Below, piece by piece: positions 1 to 8,169 of a stretch of DNA of 32,332 bases. Origin of the DNA: Bacteroidota bacterium (GTDB lineage Bacteria > Bacteroidota > Bacteroidia > Chitinophagales > Saprospiraceae). Position 1 is the stretch's first letter, and every line of letters starts with the position of its first letter. The DNA is taken from contig JANSWP010000084.1 of NCBI GenBank assembly GCA_024743405.1, forward strand, positions 1 to 32,332, read 5' to 3'. Made by a program: the position numbers and the translations under genes. The notes beneath the pieces are model-generated. The model saw only the letters and a list, made by a program, of their open reading frames with translations, made no database searches and had not been told where the DNA came from.

Positions 1-141
1 AACTTTGAGTGTGGTTACTACAAAGTTATGATTTTGTCCTCGTTGTCATTTTCTGGAGCATTACTTTTGATGCACCGCCCAATTTATTATGTCCGTATTC
101 CTTATTGCAGAGGATGCGAAAGAAGATTGAAATTTATCATC

Positions 142-337
142 GTAACGCCTAAAGAATAACTCTGACATTTGCCGATGTATCTTTTGAACTTTTGCGGCGT
201 TAAAAATACTCGCAGATGCCCTGCATCCTGCGCTGGCTTGTGCCAGAAGGTACAAAGGCGAACGCAAAAAGTATTTTTGCCTTGCTAAAATCCAAAATCT
301 ACTATTTCAAATTGGCGGACTTATTTTTTAGCCGTTA
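142..337. repeat. Palindromic intergenic element, copy 1 (long form, 196 bp)
   Basis: The outer arms pair GTAACGCCTAAAGAATAA (from 142) with the reverse complement of the sequence ending at 337 (GTAACGGCTAAAAAATAA). The second layer pairs GCGTTAAAAATACTCGC with a segment around 260-285. The centre carries the small hairpin GGCTTGTGCC / GGTACAAAGGC, also present in the copy at 19555-19754. It lies just 3' of the phosphoesterase gene on the minus strand. Bases 1-141 hold no gene I can support, only a 7-bp inverted repeat (AACTTTG at 1-7, CAAAGTT at 21-27). Short open frames across this element are by-products of the palindrome. Confidence 0.75.
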
Positions 338-346
338 CACCAACAA

Positions 347-1372
347 TTATAAAATCAACTTTTTATCTTTTTCATCCATAGGTAAAAAATTGACATCAAG
401 ATAACCTCCACTGGCATTGTCATCAGCAACTATTTGAGGTTTTCCTTTTATAATTTCAATAGAGTTTCGATGGACATGTCCTGTAAAAATGCCTAATAGA
501 TTTGGAGCCGTAAAAACTTTCTTGTGAAAATTAAGGGTTGTTTGAGTATGTCCACCTTCTGGCCATTTAGGACGTCTTTCTAATTCAAAATTGCGATCTG
601 TTGCCGCTCCCCAATGCGGATTTCCGCAACCAAAAACCATTTTCTTTCCAGGAGCATACATCGGAATATGAACCAATAGAACCAATGGCATTCCACTATC
701 AACTTGTTCTTCAAAAAAGGATAATTGCGCCTCACTAATTTGATAGGTTGAATTATCAATAGCCAAAAATCTAATTCCTTTGATATCATAGGCCGCCATT
801 AAAGGATGGTTGCCTTGATATAAGGGCAGTAATCGTTTTTCAATCCATTTATCACGTAAAAATTCCAATGTACCTTCCATCCCTTCATAATGCCAATCAT
901 GATTTCCCGCAATATAAATGTACGGAATACCCGTATTCTTCAATTTTGCTAGAACCCACTCTATTGCCGCTTCAGACGGAAAACTAAAAATATCCCCAAT
1001 CAACGTGATCACATCAGCATTTACTTCTTTTGCAAATGCCAGTGTTTGTTCAAAAGCTTCCTCTGGATTCGTGTTTTTTCCTGTTTTAAAATGTGTCGTT
1101 TGGTTATAGGCTTTTGCCATCCGATTACTAAACTCTTGGTAAGGTATTCCTCTTTCATCATCTTTAAACAAATGCGTATCGGCGATATGAACTACCTTTA
1201 TCGACTCATGTATTACCTCTGCGTAAAAGAACACTTCTTGCTGATCTATAGTAGCACATACCTTAACAGGTTTCTTAATTTTCCTTTTACTTGTATTTGC
1301 AAAAGAACTAGTCGTAAGCCCAACCCCCACTAAGGCTGTAGAAGTTTTTCTAAAAAATGATCGACGTTTCAT
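347..1372 (-). CDS. Calcineurin-like metallophosphoesterase, Tat-exported
   Basis: This is a 341-residue calcineurin-like phosphoesterase with the complete two-metal site in order: D65xH67, G126-D127, GNHD at 156-159, H235 and GHVH at 298-301. Family members hydrolyse phosphomono- or phosphodiesters, and the substrate here cannot be told from sequence. The N-terminus is MKRRSFFRKTSTALVGVGLT, a twin-arginine pattern followed by a hydrophobic stretch and SSFA, so export of the folded metalloenzyme by the Tat pathway is likely. The start codon gives exactly this signal, which supports it. It is a single gene on the minus strand with a 365-bp gap upstream. A palindromic repeat begins 10 bp beyond its stop codon and could serve as a transcript end. 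Family assignment is firm; biological role is open. Confidence 0.88.
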   Translation of the reverse strand: MKRRSFFRKTSTALVGVGLTTSSFANTSKRKIKKPVKVCATIDQQEVFFYAEVIHESIKVVHIADTHLFKDDERGIPYQEFSNRMAKAYNQTTHFKTGKNTNPEEAFEQTLAFAKEVNADVITLIGDIFSFPSEAAIEWVLAKLKNTGIPYIYIAGNHDWHYEGMEGTLEFLRDKWIEKRLLPLYQGNHPLMAAYDIKGIRFLAIDNSTYQISEAQLSFFEEQVDSGMPLVLLVHIPMYAPGKKMVFGCGNPHWGAATDRNFELERRPKWPEGGHTQTTLNFHKKVFTAPNLLGIFTGHVHRNSIEIIKGKPQIVADDNASGGYLDVNFLPMDEKDKKLIL

Positions 1373-1439
1373 ATAATGTTCTTAGTTTTTAAAATAAATT
1401 TTTATTGAACAACAAAATCTTTGATAATTTAAGTCTTAG

Positions 1440-1455
1440 TTAGAGTATGTCTAAA
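1440..1455. repeat. Solo arm of a palindromic element
   Basis: TTAGAGTATGTCTAAA matches, base for base, the reverse complement of the right outer arm of the element at 32059-32217. No matching right arm follows within the next 300 bp, so this looks like a remnant or an isolated arm. The rest of the 1373-1737 gap holds a 13-bp tandem repeat (1585-1621) and a short hairpin (AATGCG-ctatc-CGCATT, 1659-1675). I see no gene in it. Confidence 0.5.
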
Positions 1456-1584
1456 AAAACCGAACCACGAAGTACACACTTCTTAAGCTTTGTGGTGTAA
1501 GAGAGCAGAGGTGGCTAATTCTGGGGGACTTTTCCTACTCGATTACCTCGAGTTTTCTTTTTTCTTGAATATTCTTGAGAATCA

Positions 1585-1621
1585 ATTCTTCTTCTGAATT
1601 CTTCTTCTGAATTCTTCTTAT
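1585..1621. repeat. 13-bp tandem repeat, about 2.8 copies
   Basis: The unit AATTCTTCTTCTG repeats at 1585-1597 and 1598-1610, with a partial third copy to 1621. It is in non-coding sequence downstream of the minus-strand membrane protein gene at 1738. It is a likely slippage-prone microsatellite with no evident function. Confidence 0.7.
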
Positions 1622-1737
1622 TTCAGTGTAACCCTAATGTCTTTCATTTTTTTTTCTTAATGCGCTATCCGCATTATAAGGTGGTGCGCCTCGCGCCCCA
1701 TCGTATTACTCATTATTTTTTGGTGATTCGTTTTAAT

Positions 1738-2133
1738 TTATTCCTGCTCTATTTCTTTGTTCGTTGTAGATGCATAAACAAGGAACGCACCAAGCGCCAT
1801 ACCAATTAAACCGATAATAGAGGCATACGGTCTGAATTCAGGAATTAAAGAGACTATGATATGACGAAAATTTTCATGTCCCATAAAAATAAAGGATACT
1901 GCAGCAATAATAGCTATATAACCAATAAATTTAATCACGCGTGGAAATTTTGCTTTTTTGGCACCCATTATGAGTAAAATACCAAAAACTAATCTGAAGA
2001 TAATAGCAGAAATATATAGCGATTTGCTTTCCATATTATCTTCCATCCAACCGTAAATGATTTCAGGCTTAATTAACAATAAGATACCTAAAATGAGAAT
2101 TAGTATTCCAAACAGATTGATTATTAATTTCAT
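1738..2133 (-). CDS. Small four-helix membrane protein, unknown function
   Basis: This 131-residue protein is very hydrophobic. Predicted membrane segments lie near residues 4-21 (starting NLFGILILILGILLLIKPE), 41-58, 66-84 and 103-122, and a charged tail (TTNKEIEQE) ends it. The N-terminus is itself a membrane segment, so the start at MKLIINLF is reasonable. I do not recognise a named family. It lies 94 bp downstream of the ParB/MORN-like gene on the same strand, so the two may be cotranscribed, but spacing alone is weak support. It is probably an inner-membrane protein. Confidence 0.65.
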   Translation of the reverse strand: MKLIINLFGILILILGILLLIKPEIIYGWMEDNMESKSLYISAIIFRLVFGILLIMGAKKAKFPRVIKFIGYIAIIAAVSFIFMGHENFRHIIVSLIPEFRPYASIIGLIGMALGAFLVYASTTNKEIEQE

Positions 2134-2227
2134 GATTTGATTTTTGCAAGGTGGTTTGTTTCTCTATTGACCACCAACGTTAAGTATAAAATGCGTTCTA
2201 ATGTATTTCCACATAGTATTACCTGTA

Positions 2228-3232
2228 TTATTTTATCTTGTTTCCGTAGATATCATATTGTTCTAGAATACCTTTCTCGTTTCCTTTAATCAGTAAAGAA
2301 CCATTGTGAAAGTATTTTTCATAAGTGCATTTGTATCGCCCTAATTCATATTTTTCCTGTTTCTCTAAAGTTCCGTCTGGAAAATACCAACAAAATATTC
2401 CATCTCTCTTTGATTGAATGTATTTTACCTGTTGTCGTAATTTTCCATTAGGATAATAGTCCTTAATTTCTCCATTTAGACAAAATTCACTTAACACCTC
2501 ATCACTACAAATCTGTTTCATTGCTTCTTCAAATTCATAATTCTGTTTGATTAAAAAAATCAATTGTTCTTTGTAAAGCGTTTTTGTGATTTGTCTTAAG
2601 TCATTGATTAAATCTTTAGTTTCGTACATTTCTCCAACAATTTCTATTATTGCTGGATTAATCTTTAAATCAAAGTAAGCTTTAGCCTTATGATGACCAT
2701 CCAAAAGGAAAGAGTTCGAAAATCCATACTCATCAATTCCAGTATTAACAATTACGGGAGGTCTTAATCCTTTGTTGAGTGCATCCTTATAGAAATCAAC
2801 TCTTCTTTTATTGAGTTGATCGGTATGTTTGGTTGCCAGAATATGTTTTTCATGTCCATCATAGAAATTAATTGCTGAATAATCTAGTATATTCGGAGGG
2901 AGATAATTACCTCTTTCCTTTATGATGCTTTCAAATTCTAATTTAAAGTGATCATAAAGATCTTTCTCTGTAGTTTGAGACGAATCGTATAGAGGAAAAA
3001 CGAGATTGTAATAGTTAAATCCAGACTCTAAGTTTTCGATTTTTGATTCATAGAAATTACACGAATACTTGTTTAAAGGTAAGATTTGAAGTAGATCAAC
3101 TATGTCTGATGCTATTTCAGATAGATTGTTAGGATTTACATTTAACAATTTATCATTTAATAAATTTTCTTTATCAGTTGAATCTTGGTTATTGTAGCCA
3201 TATAGATTGTAGAATTTTCCAACCGAGCCCAT
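2228..3232 (-). CDS. ParB/Srx-like protein with C-terminal MORN/YwqK-type repeats, 5' end likely frameshifted
   Basis: The open frame from the ATG at 3232 gives 334 residues. Residues 135-200 contain RPPVIVNTG and LLDGHHKAKAYFDLK, which resembles the ParB/sulfiredoxin-type fold whose signature is DGHHR. Residues 255-330 contain three imperfect repeats of the form YYPNGKLRQQVKY, YFPDGTLEKQEKY and YFHNGSLLIKG, like the MORN_2/YwqK family. The ATG at 3232 is probably internal. The same frame stays open upstream to about 3307 with protein-like content (ADFGVICESRESQSVHWYDN) but has no start codon. The adjacent frame starts at ATG 3363 (MSNPINLFNKTNAGTENPLL) and runs into a stop just past an AAAA run near 3298-3301. 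One extra A there would join both into a protein of about 378 residues. The function is unknown. Together with the small membrane gene downstream it has the look of an accessory pair. Confidence 0.6.
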   Translation of the reverse strand: MGSVGKFYNLYGYNNQDSTDKENLLNDKLLNVNPNNLSEIASDIVDLLQILPLNKYSCNFYESKIENLESGFNYYNLVFPLYDSSQTTEKDLYDHFKLEFESIIKERGNYLPPNILDYSAINFYDGHEKHILATKHTDQLNKRRVDFYKDALNKGLRPPVIVNTGIDEYGFSNSFLLDGHHKAKAYFDLKINPAIIEIVGEMYETKDLINDLRQITKTLYKEQLIFLIKQNYEFEEAMKQICSDEVLSEFCLNGEIKDYYPNGKLRQQVKYIQSKRDGIFCWYFPDGTLEKQEKYELGRYKCTYEKYFHNGSLLIKGNEKGILEQYDIYGNKIK

Positions 3233-3390
3233 ATTATCATACCAGTGAACGCTCTGACTTTCTCTAGATTCACAGATTACACCAAAATCAGCTATTTTGA
3301 TTTTAACAACGGATTTTCAGTTCCAGCATTTGTTTTATTGAATAAATTAATAGGGTTACTCATTCTTGCATATTACAGCTAACCTCTGGC

Positions 3391-3413
3391 TAAACGGAAA
3401 AAAGTTCCGCTTA
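3391..3413. other. Short hairpin upstream of the ParB/MORN-like gene
   Basis: CGGAA-aaaag-TTCCG, extended by TAA/TTA at the ends, forms a compact stem-loop 28 bp upstream of the ATG at 3363 (minus strand). It may sit in the 5' leader of that gene. No terminator-type T-run follows on either strand. The role is unknown. Confidence 0.4.
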
Positions 3414-3440
3414 TACAGTTTTGTGTTCGATTTTTTTGTC

Positions 3441-3606
3441 TAATACGCTTTCCAGTTATGGATGTCGTACAAATAAAATTATTGATTTTGGTTTTAGACG
3501 AGGCGAAAAAAGTAGTGATAGCCAAAGTTCACACGAGGCTTTTCAACGAAGTATAAAATCAAAAGCAGCATTTTATGTGCGACATCAGTAATTGAAAAGC
3601 GTATAA
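3441..3606. repeat. Palindromic intergenic element, copy 2 (166 bp)
   Basis: The outer arms are TAATACGCTTTCCAGTTA (from 3441) and, on the other strand, TTATACGCTTTTCAATTA, followed on both sides by GATGTCG(T/C)ACA. The inner part (3485-3572) is shared with the copy at 10896-11056: ATTTTGGTTTTAG(A/C)CGAGGC on the left and ATAAAATCAAAAG on the right. The outer arms of those two copies are unrelated in sequence. It fills most of the gap between the ParB/MORN-like gene and the GH97 gene. Confidence 0.75.
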
Positions 3607-3631
3607 TAATTCCTTTAACATAATGGGTAGG

Positions 3632-5770
3632 TTATTTAATTCCTACTCCCTTATTCTTTTCCATCAGACTAATTGCAAACCCTCCACCTTCATTCATTTT
3701 AATCTTTTTAGACATACCTTTTTTAATTTCCATTTGTTCAATTTCAATTGCGATCGGATTAGTCTCGTAATGACTATCATCAGCATCTCTATACATGCTA
3801 GCAATATAGGTTCTATTATCATCTAAAAAGTCAAAATTTATTGTTACTTCCCTTGAATTCTCATCGGTAATGCCACCGACAAACCAATTTTCTGAATTTC
3901 GCTCTTTTCTTGCAATAGTTACAAAATCGCCTATTTCCCCATTTAGGACTTTTGTTTCCTGCCAATCTACCCCAACATCTTTAATAAACTGAAATGCTGG
4001 GTTGCCCTCATAATGTTCAATCAGATCGGCTGCCATTTGCACTGGGCTATAGATAACTACGTATAGAGCCAGCTGTTGCGCTATCGTGGTATTCACTTGA
4101 TTGTTTTTCTTATACTCATTGAACTTTATATTAAATATTCCCGGCGTAAAATCAATGGGCCCTGCTAGCATTCTTGTAAAGGCAACAATAGGCAAATGCT
4201 CAGGCGGATTTCCACCATCACTAGCCCAGGCATTGAATTCCTGCCCTCGCAATCCTTCCCTGGAAATAGTATTAGGATATGTTCTGCGTAATCCGGTAGC
4301 CTTGATCGGTTCATGGGCATTGATGGCTACCTGGTATTTTGCCGCTTTAATAACCGTATTGTTGTAATGGTTGACCATATACTGGCCATGATGGTATTCC
4401 CCTTTAGGCAAAATTTTACCAACGTATCCCGTCTTTACCGAGTGAATTCCTAAACTTTGCATTAAGGCATAGGCGGTATCTTGTTGCTTTTCATAAGTCT
4501 CAGTAGCCGCAGATGTTTCATGATGCATTATAAGTTCTACCCCTTTTTCTTTTCCATAACGAACGACTTCCTCCAAATCATAATCGGGATACGACGTAAC
4601 AAAATCAAACACGCCTTCACGATCTTCAAACCCAATCCAATGTTCCCAGCCGGTGTTCCAACCTTCTACCAATACACCACCAATATTGTTTTTTGCCGAA
4701 AAATCTATGAAAGCTTTTGCATTTTCTGTTGTTGCGCCGTGTCTCCCGTGTGCATTTCCGTCATTTGTCCAGGTGCCCATATCCTGGGTCATTCCGTAAT
4801 CCCAAGTAGATTTTCCCAGATGCATTTCCCACCAAATACCAGTGTATTTTGTTGGTTTAAACCAGGATATATCGGCTAATTTATTTGGTTCATTTAAATT
4901 AACAATTAATTTGGATTCTATTAGATCTCCTGCCCTATCGGCAATTTGAATTGTCCGCCAAGGGGTGTGGAACGGCAGGGTTCTTTTCACTTTGTAATCC
5001 TGGTTTTCTGAACCTACCAAATTACTTGTCATTGACGTGTTTTCGGGATCAATTTTAAGGGTCATTCCGGAATAATCCACCAAACTTGCTTCATGAAAGC
5101 TTAGATACAATCCATCTTCCGTTTTCATAGTAACCGGGGTATTAACCGCATTTTCAGGAATATAGGTCGATGCCAAATTCTCGTGGTTGGCTTTGGCTTT
5201 GGCTTTAATCTTAGTAAACTTCGTGGTTGAATACAGGTGTTCATAGATGTCCCAGTCGCCGGGGATCCACCATACGGTATGGTCTCCTATTAAATTAAAT
5301 TGCGTGTTCTCTTCTGAAATTAGCGCTTCGGACAGATTCTTCTGTTCTGGAAATTCATATCTAAAGGCAATACCATCATCATATGCTCTAAAATAGACAT
5401 TGACTTGACGTCTGGGAACTTTTGTTTCCTCTAATTGCACGACCATTTCGGTATAATGATTATTAACATTAAGCTGTTCGCCCCAAGGCATTTCCCATGT
5501 TTCATTTAGGGTGTTTTTTGATGTTCCCAAAATCTTTAGCCCATTTTTCATAGCTGGTTGATCTTCAAATTCAAAGCCAAGGGAGGAGGTGTCAATAATA
5601 GTGTTGTTATTATGTTTTACAAGATAATACGGAGTCCCACTACTCGACAAGTTGAATTCAACGGTATTAATGCTGTTAGGTGATGATATACTTTTTACCA
5701 ATTTTTCCTGATGGCAGGAAACTGCTAAAAAGAGAAATCCTAAAATGGTGATAGATTTGATTCTGTTCAT
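3632..5770 (-). CDS. GH97 alpha-glucosidase (SusB-like), lipoprotein
   Basis: This 712-residue protein has the length and layout of family GH97 (SusB about 738). An N-terminal beta-sandwich covers about residues 25-290, a TIM barrel about 300-600, and a C-terminal beta domain the rest. Residues matching the calcium and catalytic glutamates of inverting GH97 enzymes are visible: HEA at 226-228, MHHET at 415-419, AHEP at 485-488 (E487, the probable general acid) and RGQE at 508-511. The glutamate in AHEP points to the inverting, alpha-glucosidase branch rather than the retaining alpha-galactosidase branch. The signal peptide ends in a lipobox, LAVSC with C19, so it should be membrane-anchored facing the periplasm or the outside. 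SusB-type enzymes release glucose from malto-oligosaccharides. No susC/susD pair is adjacent, so it is not part of a visible utilisation locus here. Confidence 0.92.
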   Translation of the reverse strand: MNRIKSITILGFLFLAVSCHQEKLVKSISSPNSINTVEFNLSSSGTPYYLVKHNNNTIIDTSSLGFEFEDQPAMKNGLKILGTSKNTLNETWEMPWGEQLNVNNHYTEMVVQLEETKVPRRQVNVYFRAYDDGIAFRYEFPEQKNLSEALISEENTQFNLIGDHTVWWIPGDWDIYEHLYSTTKFTKIKAKAKANHENLASTYIPENAVNTPVTMKTEDGLYLSFHEASLVDYSGMTLKIDPENTSMTSNLVGSENQDYKVKRTLPFHTPWRTIQIADRAGDLIESKLIVNLNEPNKLADISWFKPTKYTGIWWEMHLGKSTWDYGMTQDMGTWTNDGNAHGRHGATTENAKAFIDFSAKNNIGGVLVEGWNTGWEHWIGFEDREGVFDFVTSYPDYDLEEVVRYGKEKGVELIMHHETSAATETYEKQQDTAYALMQSLGIHSVKTGYVGKILPKGEYHHGQYMVNHYNNTVIKAAKYQVAINAHEPIKATGLRRTYPNTISREGLRGQEFNAWASDGGNPPEHLPIVAFTRMLAGPIDFTPGIFNIKFNEYKKNNQVNTTIAQQLALYVVIYSPVQMAADLIEHYEGNPAFQFIKDVGVDWQETKVLNGEIGDFVTIARKERNSENWFVGGITDENSREVTINFDFLDDNRTYIASMYRDADDSHYETNPIAIEIEQMEIKKGMSKKIKMNEGGGFAISLMEKNKGVGIK

Positions 5771-5794
5771 TTCATATGATTTTTATCATTAATT

Positions 5795-5955
5795 AGACTT
5801 TTTCGGAAATAAGAATTGAATATATGAAAAATAGATTTTTTTCTCAGACGAGGCTCATTTTGAGTTTCGTACCCGTAGGTACGGGAGGAAAAATAGCCGA
5901 AGTAGGAGGGAAAAAGATTTTTTCATATGCTAATTTATTATTTCCGAACAAGTCT
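5795..5955. repeat. Palindromic intergenic element, copy 3 (161 bp)
   Basis: The arms AGACTTTTTCGGAAATAA (from 5795) and AGACTTGTTCGGAAATAA (reverse complement, ending 5955) differ at one base. Both continue to ATATGAAAAA and CATATGAAAAA. The loop holds GTACCCGTAGGTACGGG, which parallels ATACCTATGGGTATG in the copy at 19372. GACGAGGC flanks it, as in other copies. It lies 25 bp upstream of the GH97 start codon, within its probable leader or promoter region. Confidence 0.8.
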
Positions 5956-6024
5956 ATTATTGCACACAATGTTTGGTGACCTGGTGTACGGTGCGAATGT
6001 GGAATATTGACAAGTAGAAAATGG

Positions 6025-6203
6025 ATAAGTAAGTGCTTGAACAAAATCAAGTTATAGATTACTGGAGCATTGCCGCCAAGCGGCTCGCTCCAGTAAATGG
6101 TGGTTTTGGAGGGGAGTCCAAGCCTCCTCTACTGCAATGTGCGCCTTTGGCGCGATGTTGCAGTATTTAAGTGTAACTTAATTCTGTCCAAGCACTTACT
6201 TAT
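6025..6203. repeat. Palindromic intergenic element, copy 4 (179 bp, double-hairpin type)
   Basis: The outer arms are ATAAGTAAGTGCTTG(A)ACA and its inverted partner ending at 6203, with only a few mismatches over about 31 bp. Inside are two nested hairpins. One is ACTGGAGC...GCTCCAGT (6061-6094) enclosing GCCGC/GCGGC. The other is ACTGCAA...TTGCAGT (6131-6164) enclosing GCGCC/GGCGC. The left half (6036-6118) recurs at 30362-30444 with 79 of 83 bases identical and no gaps. The flanks match an apparently unoccupied copy at 6492-6528. Confidence 0.82.
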
Positions 6204-6328
6204 TTATTATTGAATTATTCCTATTGATTCAAATTTAACAAAATACCTTCAGCCAAAAAAGGGCTTGAGTATGATTTGATAACCAGACTTTAAATCCTTT
6301 TGTCAAAAGGTATTATTGAGGATTCAAT

Positions 6329-6495
6329 CTTGTCCTTCACTTAGTCCGGGAAATATTTTTGCATCAACGCTGTCCATCTCAGCAATTCCAGAGAAATTAG
6401 GAGGGAAAAAGAAAAGCTATGGGAGTTGGCAAAAACCGTAGGTAACACAACGTGTCGGCGAGGCTTTTTAAGGCAGCATAAGGGGAAGTTGCAAG
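6329..6495. repeat. Degenerate palindromic element (candidate)
   Basis: Weak outer arms (CTTGTCCTTCACTTAGTC against the reverse complement CTTGCAACTTCCCCTTATGC) bracket about 165 bp. The interior has fragments seen in other copies: TAGGAGGGAAAAAGA (also in copy 3), CCGTAGGTA and GGCGAGGC. It is probably an old, decayed copy. With copies 3 and 4 it accounts for most of the 770-bp gap 5771-6540, in which I find no gene. Confidence 0.35.
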
Positions 6496-6528
6496 TAGAA
6501 AATGGATTTTTATTATTGAATCATTCCT
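6492..6528. repeat. Apparent empty site of the element at 6025-6203
   Basis: This segment reads CAAGTAGAAAATGGAT then TTTTTATTATTGAAT(C)ATTCCT. The same two halves flank copy 4, at 6011-6026 and about 6201-6222, with the palindrome placed exactly at the junction. It lies directly upstream of the transporter gene and so may also include its promoter. Confidence 0.55.
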
Positions 6529-6540
6529 TACCTTTACCTC

Positions 6541-8169
6541 ATGATTGAATCCTTCAAAGAATCTCCTCTATTATTACTTTTCATCGTTTCTGCTATTGGC
6601 TATGGTTTGGGAAATATTTCTATAAGAGGCACCAAATTGGGAGTGGCGGCCGTATTGTTTGTGGGTTTAGGATTTGGAGCCTTGGATCCTAACCTGAAAG
6701 TTCCAGAAATTATCATTTTGTTGGGTTTATCCATCTTTGTTTATACGATTGGTTTGAGCAGTGCACCAGTTTTTTTTCGCACCTTCAAAAAAAGAGGAGG
6801 GAGAGATACCGTATTCATTCTTTTGATGATGAGTATATACACAATCCTGACGGTGTTGGTCTGTTTTTGGTTTAATTTGGAGTCAGCTACCGCTGCCGGT
6901 TTGTTGTCTGGAAGCGTTACCAATACGCCTTCGCTTGCTGGTTTACTTGACTTGATCAATAATACCCAACTGGAAGCTGTAAAAGATAGCGCTAGTTCGG
7001 CTGCTGTTGTAGGTTATTCTTTGGCTTATCCTACGGGGGTTTTGGGCGTCATGTTTGCCATTGGCGTCATGAAGAAATGGTTAAAAATAGACTATAGAGC
7101 AGAAGAAGAAATTCTACAGAAAGACTACCCCATTAGTATAAAGATCAAGCGTCAGACAGTAAAAATTTTGAATCCTGAAATCGCTGGACAACCCCTTCGG
7201 ACCATATTTCAAAGATACCATCGACGATTAGCTTTTGGCCGTATGGAACATAATGGAGGCCAATCCCTTCCAAATATGGATAGTCGGATTCAATTGGGAG
7301 ATCAAGTCGTATTAATTGGAAATGAAAAAATAGTCCAAAAGGCTGTTTCTGAGCTTGGCGAAGCAATGGAAACTGAGTTGACACACGATCGAAGTATTTA
7401 TGACGTAAGAAGAATGTTTGTCTCAAATCCTGAAGTAGCAGGGGAAAGGATTGCTTCTCTGAATTTAAGTGAAAAATATCCAGTCTTGATTACAAGGGTT
7501 CAACGAGGAGATGTAGATATAGTCGCCACAGGAGCGACCATGTTAGAATTAGGAGATAGAGTGTTATTAGTTGCTCGCAGAGAAGATATTCCTGAAATAG
7601 CCAAACTTTTTGGCAATTCGTATGAATCTTTAAGTCATATCAATCTTTTTTCATTTGGTTTAGGGATGGCATTGGGTTTAATGCTTGGCATGATTTCTTT
7701 TGAATTTCCTGGTGGTTTTTCCTTCCAATTGGGCTATGCGGGTGGACCACTGGTAGTGGCTCTGATTTTGGGTTCTTTGAGGCGTACCGGTGCGATAGTT
7801 TGGACTTTACCTTATAGTGCCAATCTAACCTTGAGGCAGATTGGACTCATTTTATTGTTAGCAGGAATTGGAATTCGTTCTGGGCACACTTTTTTGGAAA
7901 CTTTGCTAGGGGGAGATGGTAGCTTATTGTTTTTAGCAGGTGTTATCATTACCTTAGTAACTGCTTTTTTGGCACTGTGGATTGGGTACAAATTATTTAA
8001 AATACCCTTTAGTTTACTTACTGGAATGATTGCTCATCAACCAGCAGTATTGGATTTTGCACTGGAGCGAGCTGGCAATAAACTACCCACTATTGGCTTC
8101 ACTTTAATGCTGCCGATTGGCTTAATCATTAAAATAGTTTTGGTACAGTTGGTCTATGTCTTTCTTTGA
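6541..8169 (+). CDS. AspT/YidE/YbjL-type membrane transporter with two TrkA-C domains
   Basis: This 542-residue protein matches the layout of the aspartate-alanine exchanger (AAE) family. A first membrane half covers about residues 8-175, two RCK_C/TrkA-C domains lie near 200-280 and 290-365 (each ending in a phrase like QLGDQVVLIG or ELGDRVLLVA), and a second membrane half covers about 370-542. The repeated glycine-rich motifs GSVTNTPSLAGLL (first half) and TGMIAHQPAVLDFA (second half) mark the two duplicated pore-forming units. Characterised members exchange aspartate for alanine or export succinate. The substrate here is unknown, so I give no gene symbol. The TrkA-C pair may bind a regulatory ligand. 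It is transcribed alone or with the amidohydrolase gene 69 bp downstream. Confidence 0.88.
   Translation: MIESFKESPLLLLFIVSAIGYGLGNISIRGTKLGVAAVLFVGLGFGALDPNLKVPEIIILLGLSIFVYTIGLSSAPVFFRTFKKRGGRDTVFILLMMSIYTILTVLVCFWFNLESATAAGLLSGSVTNTPSLAGLLDLINNTQLEAVKDSASSAAVVGYSLAYPTGVLGVMFAIGVMKKWLKIDYRAEEEILQKDYPISIKIKRQTVKILNPEIAGQPLRTIFQRYHRRLAFGRMEHNGGQSLPNMDSRIQLGDQVVLIGNEKIVQKAVSELGEAMETELTHDRSIYDVRRMFVSNPEVAGERIASLNLSEKYPVLITRVQRGDVDIVATGATMLELGDRVLLVARREDIPEIAKLFGNSYESLSHINLFSFGLGMALGLMLGMISFEFPGGFSFQLGYAGGPLVVALILGSLRRTGAIVWTLPYSANLTLRQIGLILLLAGIGIRSGHTFLETLLGGDGSLLFLAGVIITLVTAFLALWIGYKLFKIPFSLLTGMIAHQPAVLDFALERAGNKLPTIGFTLMLPIGLIIKIVLVQLVYVFL

Noticed and set aside
61-404. Two short open frames at the left end
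   Set aside because: They overlap the palindromic element at 142-337 on opposite strands and show no family resemblance, signal or conserved motif.
1659-1675. Terminator for the small membrane protein gene
   Set aside because: On the minus strand the hairpin is followed by an A-run rather than a U-run, so it is not a standard intrinsic terminator.
2130-3440. Integron-like cassette array (GTTAAGT core-like sequence near 2180, GTTAGCT near 3380)
   Set aside because: The two sites do not pair as attC R'/R'' boxes, one breaks the GTTRRRY rule, and no integrase or cassette array with consistent orientation is present.
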